Source of the DNA: JALZKA01 sp033856515
GTDB lineage: Bacteria > Actinomycetota > Thermoleophilia > Solirubrobacterales > 70-9
DNA: 64,000 bases
Direction of reading: 5' to 3'
NCBI GenBank assembly: GCA_033856515.1
Contig: JAWVEY010000035.1
Span: 1-64,000, forward strand
Shown: piece by piece, positions 40,703-49,326 of the stretch
Layout of the letters: each line of letters starts with the position of its first letter
How positions within the stretch are numbered: position 1 is the first letter of the stretch
The notes under the pieces: model-generated
What the model saw: the letters and a program-made list of their open reading frames with translations, nothing else
What the model was told of the DNA's origin: nothing
The model's database searches: none
Position numbers and translations under genes: made by a program

Positions 40703-41917
40703 TCAGCTCATCTCCTTTTGAAGGTTCTCGTCAATCGACGCGAGGAACTCCTGCGTCGTCTGGAAGTCCTGATCCTTGCCTACGAGGGCCGCTAGGTCTT
40801 TGGTCATCTTGCCACTCTCGACCGTCTCGACGCAAACGCGCTCGAGGGTCTCGCCGAACTCCGAGACCTCGGGTGTCTCGTCCATTCGCCCCCGGGCCTG
40901 AAGGCCGCGCGTCCAGGCGAAGATCGAGGCGATGGGGTTGGTCGACGTGGGGTTGCCCTTTTGATGCTCGCGGAAGTGGCGGGTGACGGTGCCGTGTGCG
41001 GCCTCGGCCTCGACGGTCTTGCCGTCGGGCGTCATCAGCACCGACGTCATCAAGCCCAGCGAGCCGAAGCCCTGGGCGACCGTGTCGGACTGAACATCTC
41101 CGTCGTAGTTCTTGCACGCCCAGACGTAGCCGCCCTCCCATTTGAGCGCCGCGGCGACCATGTCGTCGATCAGGCGGTGCTCGTAGGTCAGGCCCTTGTC
41201 CTCGAAGTCGGCCTTGAACTCATCGTCAAAGACCTCTTGGAACAGGTCCTTGAAGCGTCCGTCGTACTTCTTCAGGATCGTGTTCTTGGTCGTCATATAG
41301 ACGGGGTACTCACGGTTGAGGCCGTAACGGAACGACGCCCGCGCGAAGTCGCGGATGGAGTCGTCGAGGTTGTACATGGCCATCGCGATCCCGCTTGAAG
41401 GGAAGTCGAAGACGTCGATCTCGATTGGCTCGCCCTCGTCCTTCGGCGTCCACGTAAGGGTCAGCTTTCCCTCGCCCGGGATTAGGGCGTCCTCCGCGCG
41501 GTACTGATCACCGAAGGCGTGGCGGCCGATGATGATCGGCTTCGTCCAGCCTGGCACCAGGCGCGGAACGTTCGAGATCACGATCGGCTCGCGAAAGATG
41601 ACGCCGCCCAGGATGTTGCGGATCGTCCCGTTCGGCGAGCGGTACATGTCCTTCAGGCCGAACTCCTCGACCCGGGCCTCGTCAGGCGTGATCGTCGCGC
41701 ACTTGACCCCGACACCGTGTTCCTTGATCGCGTTCGCGGCATCAACCGTGATCTGATCCTCGGTCTCGTCGCGCTTCTCGATGCCCAGGTCGTAGTAGAG
41801 GAGCTCCACGTCGAGGTAGGGAAGGATGAGTTGTTCCTTGATGAACGACCAGATGATCCGGGTCATCTCGTCGCCGTCGAGCTCGACGATGGGGTTCTTC
41901 ACTTCGATCTTGGCCAA
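40703..41917 (-). CDS. icd: Isocitrate dehydrogenase (NADP, eukaryote-like homodimeric type)
   Basis: Oxidative decarboxylation of isocitrate to 2-oxoglutarate. IVELDGDEMTRIIW at the N terminus, the phosphate-binding YRSPNGTIRNILGG, TKNTILKKYDGRFKDLFQEV, DDMVAAALKWEGGYVWACKN and EAAHGTVTRHFREHQKG identify the ~400-residue NADP-dependent subfamily II. I start at TTG 41917 (MAKIEVKNPIVELDG), with GGAG eight bases upstream; the longer frame to 41989 runs into the divergent SCP2 gene. It forms an operon with mdh. Confidence 0.96.
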   Translation of the reverse strand: MAKIEVKNPIVELDGDEMTRIIWSFIKEQLILPYLDVELLYYDLGIEKRDETEDQITVDAANAIKEHGVGVKCATITPDEARVEEFGLKDMYRSPNGTIRNILGGVIFREPIVISNVPRLVPGWTKPIIIGRHAFGDQYRAEDALIPGEGKLTLTWTPKDEGEPIEIDVFDFPSSGIAMAMYNLDDSIRDFARASFRYGLNREYPVYMTTKNTILKKYDGRFKDLFQEVFDDEFKADFEDKGLTYEHRLIDDMVAAALKWEGGYVWACKNYDGDVQSDTVAQGFGSLGLMTSVLMTPDGKTVEAEAAHGTVTRHFREHQKGNPTSTNPIASIFAWTRGLQARGRMDETPEVSEFGETLERVCVETVESGKMTKDLAALVGKDQDFQTTQEFLASIDENLQKEMS

Positions 41918-41945
41918 TTTGTGTCTCCGGAGGTGGGGGCAGCGC

Positions 41946-41967
41946 AGGCTATCGAGCCGCATACGAT
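41946..41967. promoter_or_regulatory. Divergent putative -10 elements of icd-mdh and the SCP2 gene
   Basis: The minus strand has TAGCCT at 41946-41951, 28 bases before the icd TTG and leaving a short leader with GGAG. The plus strand has TACGAT at 41962-41967, six bases before the SCP2 gene ATG. The two hexamers are only 10 bases apart, back to back. Confidence 0.4.
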
Positions 41968-41973
41968 GCCCCG

Positions 41974-42411
41974 ATGTTGCTGAGCGCAATCGGAGACCGG
42001 TTCGACGCCGCGACGCTCGCGCGCATGGCGCGGCGAACGCCGGAGCCGATGCTTCGGGCGTTGACTATTGGGCCCTTGCGCTCGCTTGTCGTCGGAGAAG
42101 TGTTCCGCCGAATGCCTTCTCAGGTGAAGCCCGCTGCCGCTCCGCCCGACTGCGTGATCCGCTGGCGGATAGGCGAAGGCAAGAAAGTTGAGACCTGGTT
42201 CTGTGTCTTCGAAGCAGGAGGCCTGAGGACGACGACCCGCGACCCGGAGACCGCGCCGCGGACGACCCTCGACATCTCGGCTCCCGACTTCCTTCGGCTC
42301 GCAACGGGTTCCGAGTTCCCGATGGCGATGTTCCAGGACGGCCGCATCAAGATCTCTGGCGACCTCTTCTTCGCCGCGCAGCTCCAGGGGATGTTCGAGA
42401 TCCCGGCCTAG
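41974..42411 (+). CDS. SCP2 sterol-transfer-family protein
   Basis: 145 residues. The C-terminal half is the SCP2 fold: VIRWRIGEGK, WFCVFEAGGLRTTT, LDISAPDFLRLATG, and FQDGRIKISGDLFFAAQLQG, the diagnostic last helix pair. It is expected to bind a hydrophobic acyl or sterol ligand in the cytoplasm. It is divergent from icd and upstream of the acyl-CoA dehydrogenase, which supports a lipid role. A second SCP2 domain lies at the C terminus of the R2lox fusion at 30870. Confidence 0.87.
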   Translation: MLLSAIGDRFDAATLARMARRTPEPMLRALTIGPLRSLVVGEVFRRMPSQVKPAAAPPDCVIRWRIGEGKKVETWFCVFEAGGLRTTTRDPETAPRTTLDISAPDFLRLATGSEFPMAMFQDGRIKISGDLFFAAQLQGMFEIPA

Positions 42412-42483
42412 CTACCAGAGGCGCTTGCCGTCTCTGATCACGGCCGCGATGGGGCGAGCGTACACCCGATCCGCGCTCGCGCG

Positions 42484-42489
42484 TACCAT
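42484..42489 (+). promoter_or_regulatory. Putative -10 of the acyl-CoA dehydrogenase gene (leaderless)
   Basis: TACCAT lies eight bases before the ATG at 42498, with no ribosome site. Confidence 0.42.
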
Positions 42490-42497
42490 TCCGTCAC

Positions 42498-44165
42498 ATG
42501 GCGACCGTCGAGAAGGGATCGGCCCACGCGACCCACGAAGTCGTCAATCAAGCGACGCCCCTGATCGGCCACAACGTCTTCGCGGACGACACCGTGCTCG
42601 TCGAGGCGCTTCGCCGCGAGGGCGGCGAGTGGGCCGAGGACCGCGTGCGAGAGGTCGGAGCGTTCTCCGGCACCGAACAGGCCCAGAGATGGGGACGTGA
42701 AGCGAACGAGAACGAGCCGCGCCTGGTCACTCACGACCGCTTCGGCAACCGCATCGACGAGGTCGAGTTCCACCCGGCGTGGCACGAGCTGATGCATGCC
42801 GGGATCGGCTTCGGGATCCATGCGCTTCCATGGCGCGAGCCACAGCCGGGCGCTCATGTCGCCCGCGCGGCGATGTTCATGTCGTTCACTGCCGATGCCG
42901 GCGTCGGCTGCCCGATCTCGATGACCTACTCGGCCATCCCGGCCATCCGCGCTCAGCCGGAGATCGCCGAAGAGTGGGAGCAGCGCTTCCTCTCCACTTC
43001 ATATGACGGAGAGCGCCTCCGCCCCGCGCCCGACAAGGCGGGAGCCCTGTGCGGCATGGGCATGACCGAGAAGCAGGGCGGCTCCGACGTGCGAACGAAC
43101 ACGACGGTTGCCGCGCCGCTGAACGGCGGCGGCCCCGGCGCGGAATACACGTTGACCGGCCACAAATGGTTCATGTCGGCGCCGATGTGCGATGCGTTCC
43201 TCGTCCTCGCGCAATCCGAAGGTGGCCTCTCCTGCTTCCTCATGCCGCGGTTCACACCGGACGGCGAGCGGAACCGGATCCACATCCAGCGCCTCAAAGA
43301 CAAGCTCGGTAATCGTTCGAACGCATCCTCCGAGGTGGAGTTCCGCGGCGCCTGGGCCCAGATGGTCGGCGAAGAGGGCCGCGGCGTCCCGACGATCATC
43401 GAGATGGTCAACCACACCCGGCTCGACTGCGTGATCGGTGGCGCCGGCGGAATGCGCACCGCGGTCGCCGCCGCGATCCACCACACCTCCCAGCGCGCGG
43501 CGTTCGGAAAGCTCCTGATCGAACAGCCGCTGATGAAGAACGTTCTGGCCGACCTCGCGATCGAGTCGGAGGCCGCGACGATCGGCATGATGCGCCTCGC
43601 CCGCTCCTATGACGAGGCAGGTGCAGGCGACCAAGACGCGTTCGAGTTCAGGCGCCTGGCGAACGCCGTCCTCAAGTACTGGGTCAACAAGCGGGCGCCG
43701 GCCCACGCGGCCGAGGCGCTCGAGTGCTTTGGCGGCAACGGCTTCGTCGAGGAGTCCGGAATGCCACGCCTCTATCGCGAGTCTCCTCTCAACGGGATTT
43801 GGGAGGGCTCGGGCAACGTTCAGTGCCTGGATGTGCTTCGCGGCATGGCAAAGAACCCGGCGGCCCTTGAAGCGTTCCTGGGCGAGGTCTCCGAGGCCTC
43901 CGGGTCGGACGAGCGGCTCGACGCGGCCGTCGAAGACCTGAAGTCCGAGTTCGGAGACATCGAGACGATCGAGTCCCGGGCCCGGCGCGTCGTGGAGCGC
44001 ATGGCGCTCGTCCTGCAGGCTTCGCTCCTGATCCGCTTCGGCGATGACGCCGTCGCCGATGCGTTCTGCGCATCGCGGCTTGCCGGGGACTCGGGCCGGG
44101 CATTTGGCACGCTGCCCGCCGGCACCGCGTTTGACCGCATCATCAGCAGGCACGCGGCGGCGTGA
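42498..44165 (+). CDS. Acyl-CoA dehydrogenase, AidB-like
   Basis: A 555-residue FAD enzyme of the AidB/ACAD-11 branch. The N-terminal extension HEVVNQATPLIGHNVFADD is typical of AidB. CGMGMTEKQGGSDVRTNTT is the substrate/FAD signature, HKWFMSAPMCDAFLVLAQ follows, and the C-terminal helical domain carries RAAFGKLLIEQPLMKNVLAD, ECFGGNGFVEESGMPRLYRE and the catalytic-region GIWEGSGNVQCLDVLR. It may oxidise an acyl-CoA or, as AidB does, bind DNA; the lipid neighbours favour the former. It overlaps the next gene by 4 bases. Confidence 0.94.
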   Translation: MATVEKGSAHATHEVVNQATPLIGHNVFADDTVLVEALRREGGEWAEDRVREVGAFSGTEQAQRWGREANENEPRLVTHDRFGNRIDEVEFHPAWHELMHAGIGFGIHALPWREPQPGAHVARAAMFMSFTADAGVGCPISMTYSAIPAIRAQPEIAEEWEQRFLSTSYDGERLRPAPDKAGALCGMGMTEKQGGSDVRTNTTVAAPLNGGGPGAEYTLTGHKWFMSAPMCDAFLVLAQSEGGLSCFLMPRFTPDGERNRIHIQRLKDKLGNRSNASSEVEFRGAWAQMVGEEGRGVPTIIEMVNHTRLDCVIGGAGGMRTAVAAAIHHTSQRAAFGKLLIEQPLMKNVLADLAIESEAATIGMMRLARSYDEAGAGDQDAFEFRRLANAVLKYWVNKRAPAHAAEALECFGGNGFVEESGMPRLYRESPLNGIWEGSGNVQCLDVLRGMAKNPAALEAFLGEVSEASGSDERLDAAVEDLKSEFGDIETIESRARRVVERMALVLQASLLIRFGDDAVADAFCASRLAGDSGRAFGTLPAGTAFDRIISRHAAA

Positions 44166-45166
44166 GCATCGCCGTGCCGTCGCGGACGCGGGCGGCGCTC
44201 GCGTCAGTCCTCGTGATCGCAACGGCCGGGCTTGGGGCGTGCGACAAGGCGGAACAGGAGACAAACGCGGCCGCAAAGCCCGTCGAACTCTCACGCTATC
44301 TGCCCCAGGACTCGCAGTTGATCCAGACAGTTGACGTGACCAAGGCGCGCCAGGAGCTCGACCTTCCTGAGGATGCGAACGCGCTGCCCACCAGCAACAA
44401 GACCTTCCCGCGCGCCAAGAGCCCGGACGCACAGCTCTTCGAGATCACGTCGAGGGCCTATCCGGACGTGGCCGGAGTGTTCGCGAGCGAGTTCAACGGG
44501 CGCGGCGCCTCACCGCTCGACGGCACCCTCATCCGAGCCGCCGCCGGAAACGGGAATGCCAGCATCGTCTCGACGGCCGAGCCACTCGACGACATCGAAC
44601 GCAAGCTGGAGCTGGCGGGGTATTCCCGGAAGGGGAAGACTTACGTGGCCGGCCAGGACACCCCTGAGGCGGCGTCGCGCTTCGTCGCCGACGCGGGAAG
44701 TGGACGATTCGTTTTCGCACGAGAAGAAGAGGTTGCGCAGGAGATCCTGAGGCGAATTCGCAACGATGCCTCGCCGGGTGAAGCCGCCGAGGCGCTCGAG
44801 CCCGCCGCCGGCTCGGTACGCCTCGCGATGACGAACGAGGACAAGCGCTCCTGCGTCACTGCGTTCTCCGCGGCGATGGAGGCGACTGGCGAAGGTGCCG
44901 CGCTCGCGCTGATCATCTCAGGAGACAAGCCGGACCCCGACCTCTTCGATCCGAATGCCCCGAAGGGCATCGCAACCGGCACGCCAACCGTCCTCGTGGA
45001 CGCGCTGATCGTCCCGATCAGAGTGAAGAAGCCACTGAGGGATGGCCTCGACGCGCTCGAGCAGGTAGTGAGCACCTCGAAGGCGGAAATCATCAAGCGT
45101 GGCGAGCATCTCGCGGACCTCGACCCGTTGGTCCCCCCTCCCTTCAAGGCTTACGACTGTCCGTAG
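44162..45166 (+). CDS. Lipoprotein, unknown function (paralogue of the 45975 gene)
   Basis: A lipoprotein signal with lipobox LGAC near residue 27 (ATAGLGACDKAEQ). The mature ~305 residues have no recognised domain. The pattern SQLIQTVDVTKARQELDLPEDAN followed by a second half with STAEPLDDIERKLELAGYSRKG parallels AVAVDVDAAREAAGL and SSSQDFDELASTLEDDGWERDG in the lipoprotein at 45975, so the two are distant paralogues. The GTG start overlaps the acyl-CoA dehydrogenase stop, suggesting a shared operon. Confidence 0.8.
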   Translation: MSIAVPSRTRAALASVLVIATAGLGACDKAEQETNAAAKPVELSRYLPQDSQLIQTVDVTKARQELDLPEDANALPTSNKTFPRAKSPDAQLFEITSRAYPDVAGVFASEFNGRGASPLDGTLIRAAAGNGNASIVSTAEPLDDIERKLELAGYSRKGKTYVAGQDTPEAASRFVADAGSGRFVFAREEEVAQEILRRIRNDASPGEAAEALEPAAGSVRLAMTNEDKRSCVTAFSAAMEATGEGAALALIISGDKPDPDLFDPNAPKGIATGTPTVLVDALIVPIRVKKPLRDGLDALEQVVSTSKAEIIKRGEHLADLDPLVPPPFKAYDCP

Positions 45167-45169
45167 GAT
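45164..45169 (+). promoter_or_regulatory. Putative -10 of the crotonase gene
   Basis: TAGGAT, which includes the stop codon of the lipoprotein gene, lies seven bases before the GTG at 45177. Confidence 0.4.
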
Positions 45170-45176
45170 CCAGGAC

Positions 45177-45971
45177 GTGAGCGAAGACCGGGTCCAGATC
45201 GACGTAGCCGACGGTGTCGCCGACGTGCGCATGGTGCGCGCGGACAAGCACAACGCGCTCGACTGGCCGATGTTCGAGGCGCTCGACGCGGTCACCGACG
45301 AGCTCGCCGAGCGAGACGAGGTGCGCTGCGTCGTCCTTTCGGGCGATGGGCCGAGCTTCTGCTCGGGCCTCGACTTCCCCAGCTTCATGGCCGGCGACGT
45401 CGGTGTCGACGAGATGATCGACGACGTTCCCGGCGAGGTCGCGAACATCGCGCAGCGAGTTGCCTACGACTGGCAGCGCCTGCCGATGCCCGTCGTCGCC
45501 GCGATCCACGGCAACTGCCTGGGGGGCGGTGCGCAGATCGCGCTCGGGGCCGATATCCGCATCTCGGCCCGGGAGCTGAAGCTGTGCGTGATGGAGATCA
45601 AGTACGGCCTGATCCCCGATATGGGCATCACTCAGGTGCTGCCTGCGCTGGTGGGGCTCGACGTCGCCAAGGAGATTGTGTTCACGGGACGCACGATCGG
45701 TGCGGACGAGGCCCTCGACCTCGGCCTGGTGACCCGCGTCTCTGAAGACCCGCTGGCCGAGGCGAAGGGGCTCGCGGTCCAGATCGCCTCGAAGTCACCG
45801 CACGCGATCCGCTCTGGCAAGCGCTTGCTAAACGAGGCGTACACCGGCAGGAGCGAGGATGCGCTGAAGCTCGAGGCCGAGCTCCAGCGAGCCCTGATCG
45901 GGAGCCCGAACCAGATCGCCGCGGTCAAGGCAGCCATGACCAAGGAACCCGCGAAGTTCGTCGATCCTTAA
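45177..45971 (+). CDS. Enoyl-CoA hydratase/isomerase (crotonase) family protein
   Basis: 264 residues. The crotonase oxyanion-hole segments are present: MVRADKHNALDWPMFEAL, VLSGDGPSFCSGLDF, and VAAIHGNCLGGGAQIALGADIR. Met-Glu at CVMEIKYGLIPDMGITQVL fills the second catalytic-Glu region. The C-terminal helices end with KAAMTKEPAKF. The start is GTG 45177; the frame open upstream overlaps the lipoprotein gene. It acts on an acyl-CoA of unknown chain. Together with the AidB-like dehydrogenase it could serve beta-oxidation-like steps. Confidence 0.92.
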   Translation: MSEDRVQIDVADGVADVRMVRADKHNALDWPMFEALDAVTDELAERDEVRCVVLSGDGPSFCSGLDFPSFMAGDVGVDEMIDDVPGEVANIAQRVAYDWQRLPMPVVAAIHGNCLGGGAQIALGADIRISARELKLCVMEIKYGLIPDMGITQVLPALVGLDVAKEIVFTGRTIGADEALDLGLVTRVSEDPLAEAKGLAVQIASKSPHAIRSGKRLLNEAYTGRSEDALKLEAELQRALIGSPNQIAAVKAAMTKEPAKFVDP

Positions 45972-45974
45972 TCA

Positions 45975-46931
45975 ATGGTCGCTAGCGTCTTCGCCATGTT
46001 TCGGGGTCCTTCTGCGCTACTGGCGGTGCTCGTCGCAGCGCTCGCCATCTCGGCCTGCGGCGACGACACGCCCGATACCGACGGCGGTTTGAGCGCGTCC
46101 GAACTCGCGGCGATGCTTCCCGACGGCGGGATACCCCAGGCCGTCGCGGTGGACGTCGACGCAGCCCGGGAGGCCGCTGGGCTTGCGGGTGGCACCGACC
46201 CGACCGAGGTCGGCACTAGCCGGGAGGAGCTCCGCTTCGGATTCAGCACCTTCTTCGCTCTTCGCGATCTCGCGGCCTTGACCGAAAACCCCGTTCGAGC
46301 TGCGCTCGACCACGGACTCATAACCGCTTACGCCGGACATCCGTACGTCCTTGACGAAGCGATCACCCTGGTGTCCAGCTCTCAGGATTTCGACGAGCTC
46401 GCGAGCACCCTGGAGGACGACGGCTGGGAGCGTGACGGAGCAGTGGTCTCGACCGAAGGAGACCCGCAGGAGCTGACCTACACCGCGGTCGGGGCCGGCG
46501 ACGGCTTCATAGCGCTCGGCTATGACCCCGAGGTCGTCGAAGCGGTGGCGTCCGGCGAAGCCCCTCCCTCGGAGACCGGCGAGCTTGCGGGCCTGGAGGC
46601 CCTTGACGCGCCGGTGACCGCGGCGGTCGTGCCCGACGAAGCCGAGGGCGAGGAATGCGTCGAGCTGATCGCCTTTGAAGACTTCCTGGACGAGACGTTC
46701 CGGCTCTACATCACTGTCGATGGGGAGGCCAAGTCATCCCAGCTCTCCAAGGACCTCACCGATGAGGCCTTAAGCCTCGGCTTCAAGGTCGAGTCGGAAG
46801 AAACAGAAGGGGACACGATTACGCTGGAGCTCCAGGGCGTCACGGAGACGGAGCAGCTCGTGAACTCACCCGCCGTGCTCGTCGGCGCGACCCTCGACGA
46901 AAACGGCCCGCTCCTCTACGACTGCGGCTAG
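45975..46931 (+). CDS. Lipoprotein, unknown function (paralogue of the 44162 gene)
   Basis: Signal peptide with lipobox ISAC at about residue 28 (LAISACGDDTPD). The mature protein is strongly acidic (many Asp/Glu), ends with a conserved-looking LLYDCG, and shares segment order with the lipoprotein at 44162 (LPDGGIPQAVAVDVDAARE, then the SSSQDFDELASTLEDDGW block). Only three bases separate it from both neighbours, so it is in an operon with the crotonase and the site-2 protease, a possible extracytoplasmic partner of that protease. Confidence 0.8.
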   Translation: MVASVFAMFRGPSALLAVLVAALAISACGDDTPDTDGGLSASELAAMLPDGGIPQAVAVDVDAAREAAGLAGGTDPTEVGTSREELRFGFSTFFALRDLAALTENPVRAALDHGLITAYAGHPYVLDEAITLVSSSQDFDELASTLEDDGWERDGAVVSTEGDPQELTYTAVGAGDGFIALGYDPEVVEAVASGEAPPSETGELAGLEALDAPVTAAVVPDEAEGEECVELIAFEDFLDETFRLYITVDGEAKSSQLSKDLTDEALSLGFKVESEETEGDTITLELQGVTETEQLVNSPAVLVGATLDENGPLLYDCG

Positions 46932-46934
46932 GCG

Positions 46935-48125
46935 ATGTCCGGGCGCGCCGCGCTGACGCTCTTCCGGGTTCGCGGCATCCGGATCGGAGTGGACTACTCC
47001 TGGTTCTTCGTCCTCTTCCTCGTCATCTTCTGGCTGTCGGGCTATTACGGCGACGTGACGGGCGCACCGGATGGTTCGGTGGAGCCGTTCGCACTGGCCG
47101 TTGTGAGCGCCCTTGCATTCTTCGGGTCGATCCTCCTCCACGAGCTCGGGCACGCCGTGGTGGCACTGCGGAACGGGATCGGCATCTCCGAGATCACCCT
47201 GTGGCTCTTCGGTGGCCTGGCGCACATGCAGCGCGATTCAGACTCGGCCGGAGTCGAGTTCCGCGTCGCCGCGGCCGGGCCGGCGGTCACCCTTTTGATC
47301 GCGATCGCCGCGACCGCGGCGGGGGTCGGGCTAGCCGGCTCCGAGCAGGGGTTCTTCGACGCGATGGCGGTCTCGAATGACGCAGACATCTCGGGCGTCC
47401 TGGCCGTGATCGCCTGGCTCGCGAGTCTCAACGTCGTCATCCTGATCTTCAACCTCATCCCGGCATTCCCGCTCGACGGTGGGCGCATCCTGCGCGCGCT
47501 GGCGTGGCGTCTGACCGGTGACCGCAACAAGGCGACCCGCTTCGCGGCGCTGACCGGCCAGGGCTTCGCCTACATCTTTATCGCCGGAGGCCTCGTCATC
47601 GTGATGGCGACCGGCGACGTCATCTCGGGCATCTGGCTCGCGCTCGTCGGCTTCCTCCTGGGATCCGCGGCGCGAGGGACAGTGCGCCGCACGGAGGTCG
47701 AGAGCCGGATCGGCGACTTGAGCGTCGCGGACGTGATGGATGCCGAGCCCGTCTCGATCGCCGACGACACCACCGTTGAGCAGGCCCTGGACGAGTTCTT
47801 CCTCCGCTACCGCTGGCCGTGGTTCCCCGTGACGGACGCCGCGCAGAAGTTCGTCGGGCTGATCGTCCGCGAGGCGGCCGATGCGGTTCCCGACACCGAT
47901 CGCGCGACCAAACGTGTCGGCGACGTGTTGGAGGCGGACTCGGCAGGGACACTCCAGGTCCAGGCCGACGCGCCGCTTGACTCACTGCTTGGAAATGACG
48001 CGCTTCGCCGGCTGGGCGCGCTCGCGGCAGTCGACCAGGACGGTCGCCTGCGAGGAATCGTTACGGCCGAGCAGATCGGCCGCGCGCTGCGCGACGCAAT
48101 GGCCGAACCGCCGCCGGCGACCTAG
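46935..48125 (+). CDS. Site-2 protease family membrane metalloprotease with CBS domains
   Basis: An M50B intramembrane protease (SpoIVFB/Rip-like). The zinc motif HELGHAVVAL is at about residues 70-79 in a TM helix, and the second motif NLIPAFPLDGGRILRALAWR supplies the third ligand Asp. There are five or six TM segments in residues 15-245, then a pair of CBS domains (about 258-390) with VMDAEPVSIADDTTVEQAL and AALAAVDQDGRLRGIVTAEQ. CBS domains suggest nucleotide control. Its substrate may be a membrane-bound regulator. Confidence 0.93.
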   Translation: MSGRAALTLFRVRGIRIGVDYSWFFVLFLVIFWLSGYYGDVTGAPDGSVEPFALAVVSALAFFGSILLHELGHAVVALRNGIGISEITLWLFGGLAHMQRDSDSAGVEFRVAAAGPAVTLLIAIAATAAGVGLAGSEQGFFDAMAVSNDADISGVLAVIAWLASLNVVILIFNLIPAFPLDGGRILRALAWRLTGDRNKATRFAALTGQGFAYIFIAGGLVIVMATGDVISGIWLALVGFLLGSAARGTVRRTEVESRIGDLSVADVMDAEPVSIADDTTVEQALDEFFLRYRWPWFPVTDAAQKFVGLIVREAADAVPDTDRATKRVGDVLEADSAGTLQVQADAPLDSLLGNDALRRLGALAAVDQDGRLRGIVTAEQIGRALRDAMAEPPPAT

Positions 48126-48221
48126 TCGCTGCCGCCGACGTGGGGAAGGCTCTCGCCACAGAGGGGGTCAGCCTCGGTCCACGAAAGAGAGCCAACTGCG
48201 ACGGCTGCCGGGTTCGAGGTC

Positions 48222-48243
48222 TAGGATCTGGCTAATTAGCCAG
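48222..48243 (+). promoter_or_regulatory. Putative -10 plus perfect palindrome before the GAF-GGDEF gene
   Basis: TAGGAT (48222-48227) is followed directly by the 16-base palindrome CTGGCTAATTAGCCAG (48228-48243), then TTTT, and the ATG comes at 48255. The palindrome would lie at or just after the transcription start, either as an operator or as a hairpin (6-bp stem, AATT loop). No ribosome site is visible in the 11 bases before the ATG. The rest of the 129-base gap (48126-48221) shows no gene. Confidence 0.5.
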
Positions 48244-48254
48244 TTTTCACGCAA

Positions 48255-49280
48255 ATGACCAAGAGCGACCAACCAGACAAGACACTCACCTCGCTCGATG
48301 TCGTCCTTCGGTGCTTCGCGTCCGCGCTCGATGCGGACTCCGGGATCATTGTGGGCCAGGGCCCCGAAGGCAAGGTCGAGCTCCTGTCCGCGGCCGGCTA
48401 CGCAGCGAGGCGCGCCACAGTTCCCTGGACGAGCGGCAGCTTCCTCGGACAAGCACTTAAGACCGCCGGCGCCAGCCTCGAGCCGGCGTCGGGGTGGCGA
48501 GAAGGCGACGGCGCCCCCGACGCCTGGCACGCGGTGGCGTGCCGAATCGAGGGCCCGGACGGCTCCCTTGGGGCGATCTACGCCGGCTTCGAGCGGCCCT
48601 CCCCACTGACCCGAGGACAGCTGACCTGGGCCGCCGAATCACACGCGCGCCTGGCCGGACTCTGCATGACCGGGAGAGGCGATGCAGTCTCTGAAGTGCT
48701 CCGTTCGACCGGGATCGACCAGCTAACCGGCTGCCTCAGATACGAGCGGGTGATGGAGATGCTAAGTGGCGAAGTCCAGCGCTCGACCCGCCAGGGACAC
48801 AGCCTTTCGTGTTGCTTCCTGGATATCAACGGCTTCCAGGCGATCAACGAAGAGCACGGGCACGTCACGGGGAACAAGGTGCTGGCGAGCATGGGCAGGG
48901 CGCTGATCGGTTCGGCGCGAGGCTTTGACTGCGTCGGCCGCTTGGGCGGCGATGAGTTCGTGGTCGTAATGCCTGAGACAACGCTCGCGCAAGCAGGCCA
49001 GGCTGCGGCCAGAATGCGCTTTTCCGTGGAAGCCGGGGTGTTCACCGCGACGGGGCTTGAGATCTCCGCGTCAGCTGGCGTCGCTCAGTGGAAGCGAGGT
49101 GATTCGATGGTCCAGTTGCTGGACGTGTCCGACCGGGCCCTCCAGACCGACAAGTCGGCGAGTACAGCCCACGGCGACATTACTTCCGGGCCCGTGATTA
49201 GCGATGGGATCCTTGGCCTGGTGCGGGCAGCACGCTCCAAGGTAACGCCGAGCCCCGGGCGCAAGAATCCCGAACACTGA
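48255..49280 (+). CDS. GAF-GGDEF diguanylate cyclase
   Basis: Residues about 12-140 form a GAF-like sensor (LDADSGIIVGQGPEGKVELL, WHAVACRIEGPDGSLGAIYA). The GGDEF domain at about 150-310 has LDINGFQAINEEHGH, GRLGGDEFVVVMPE intact and the inhibitory site RGFD exactly five residues before GGDEF, so it should make c-di-GMP with product inhibition. No TM and no EAL domain. Length 341 residues. The second c-di-GMP protein in the window is the PAS-GGDEF-EAL protein at 36371-38065. Confidence 0.92.
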   Translation: MTKSDQPDKTLTSLDVVLRCFASALDADSGIIVGQGPEGKVELLSAAGYAARRATVPWTSGSFLGQALKTAGASLEPASGWREGDGAPDAWHAVACRIEGPDGSLGAIYAGFERPSPLTRGQLTWAAESHARLAGLCMTGRGDAVSEVLRSTGIDQLTGCLRYERVMEMLSGEVQRSTRQGHSLSCCFLDINGFQAINEEHGHVTGNKVLASMGRALIGSARGFDCVGRLGGDEFVVVMPETTLAQAGQAAARMRFSVEAGVFTATGLEISASAGVAQWKRGDSMVQLLDVSDRALQTDKSASTAHGDITSGPVISDGILGLVRAARSKVTPSPGRKNPEH

Positions 49281-49310
49281 GCCTCTGACGAGCCCCACCC
49301 GTTTTGGGTT

Positions 49311-49316
49311 TAGGAT
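49311..49316 (+). promoter_or_regulatory. Putative -10 of the sdhCAB operon
   Basis: TAGGAT within TTTAGGATCG lies ten bases before the ATG of a tiny upstream ORF at 49327 and 33 bases before sdhC. The same ten bases serve the Tat-exported protein gene at 3852. Confidence 0.4.
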
Positions 49317-49326
49317 CGCGCAGCCG

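Noticed and set aside
48191..48222. GGTTCGAGGTC resembling a tRNA T loop upstream of the GAF-GGDEF gene
   Set aside because: No acceptor, D or anticodon stem can be drawn around it.
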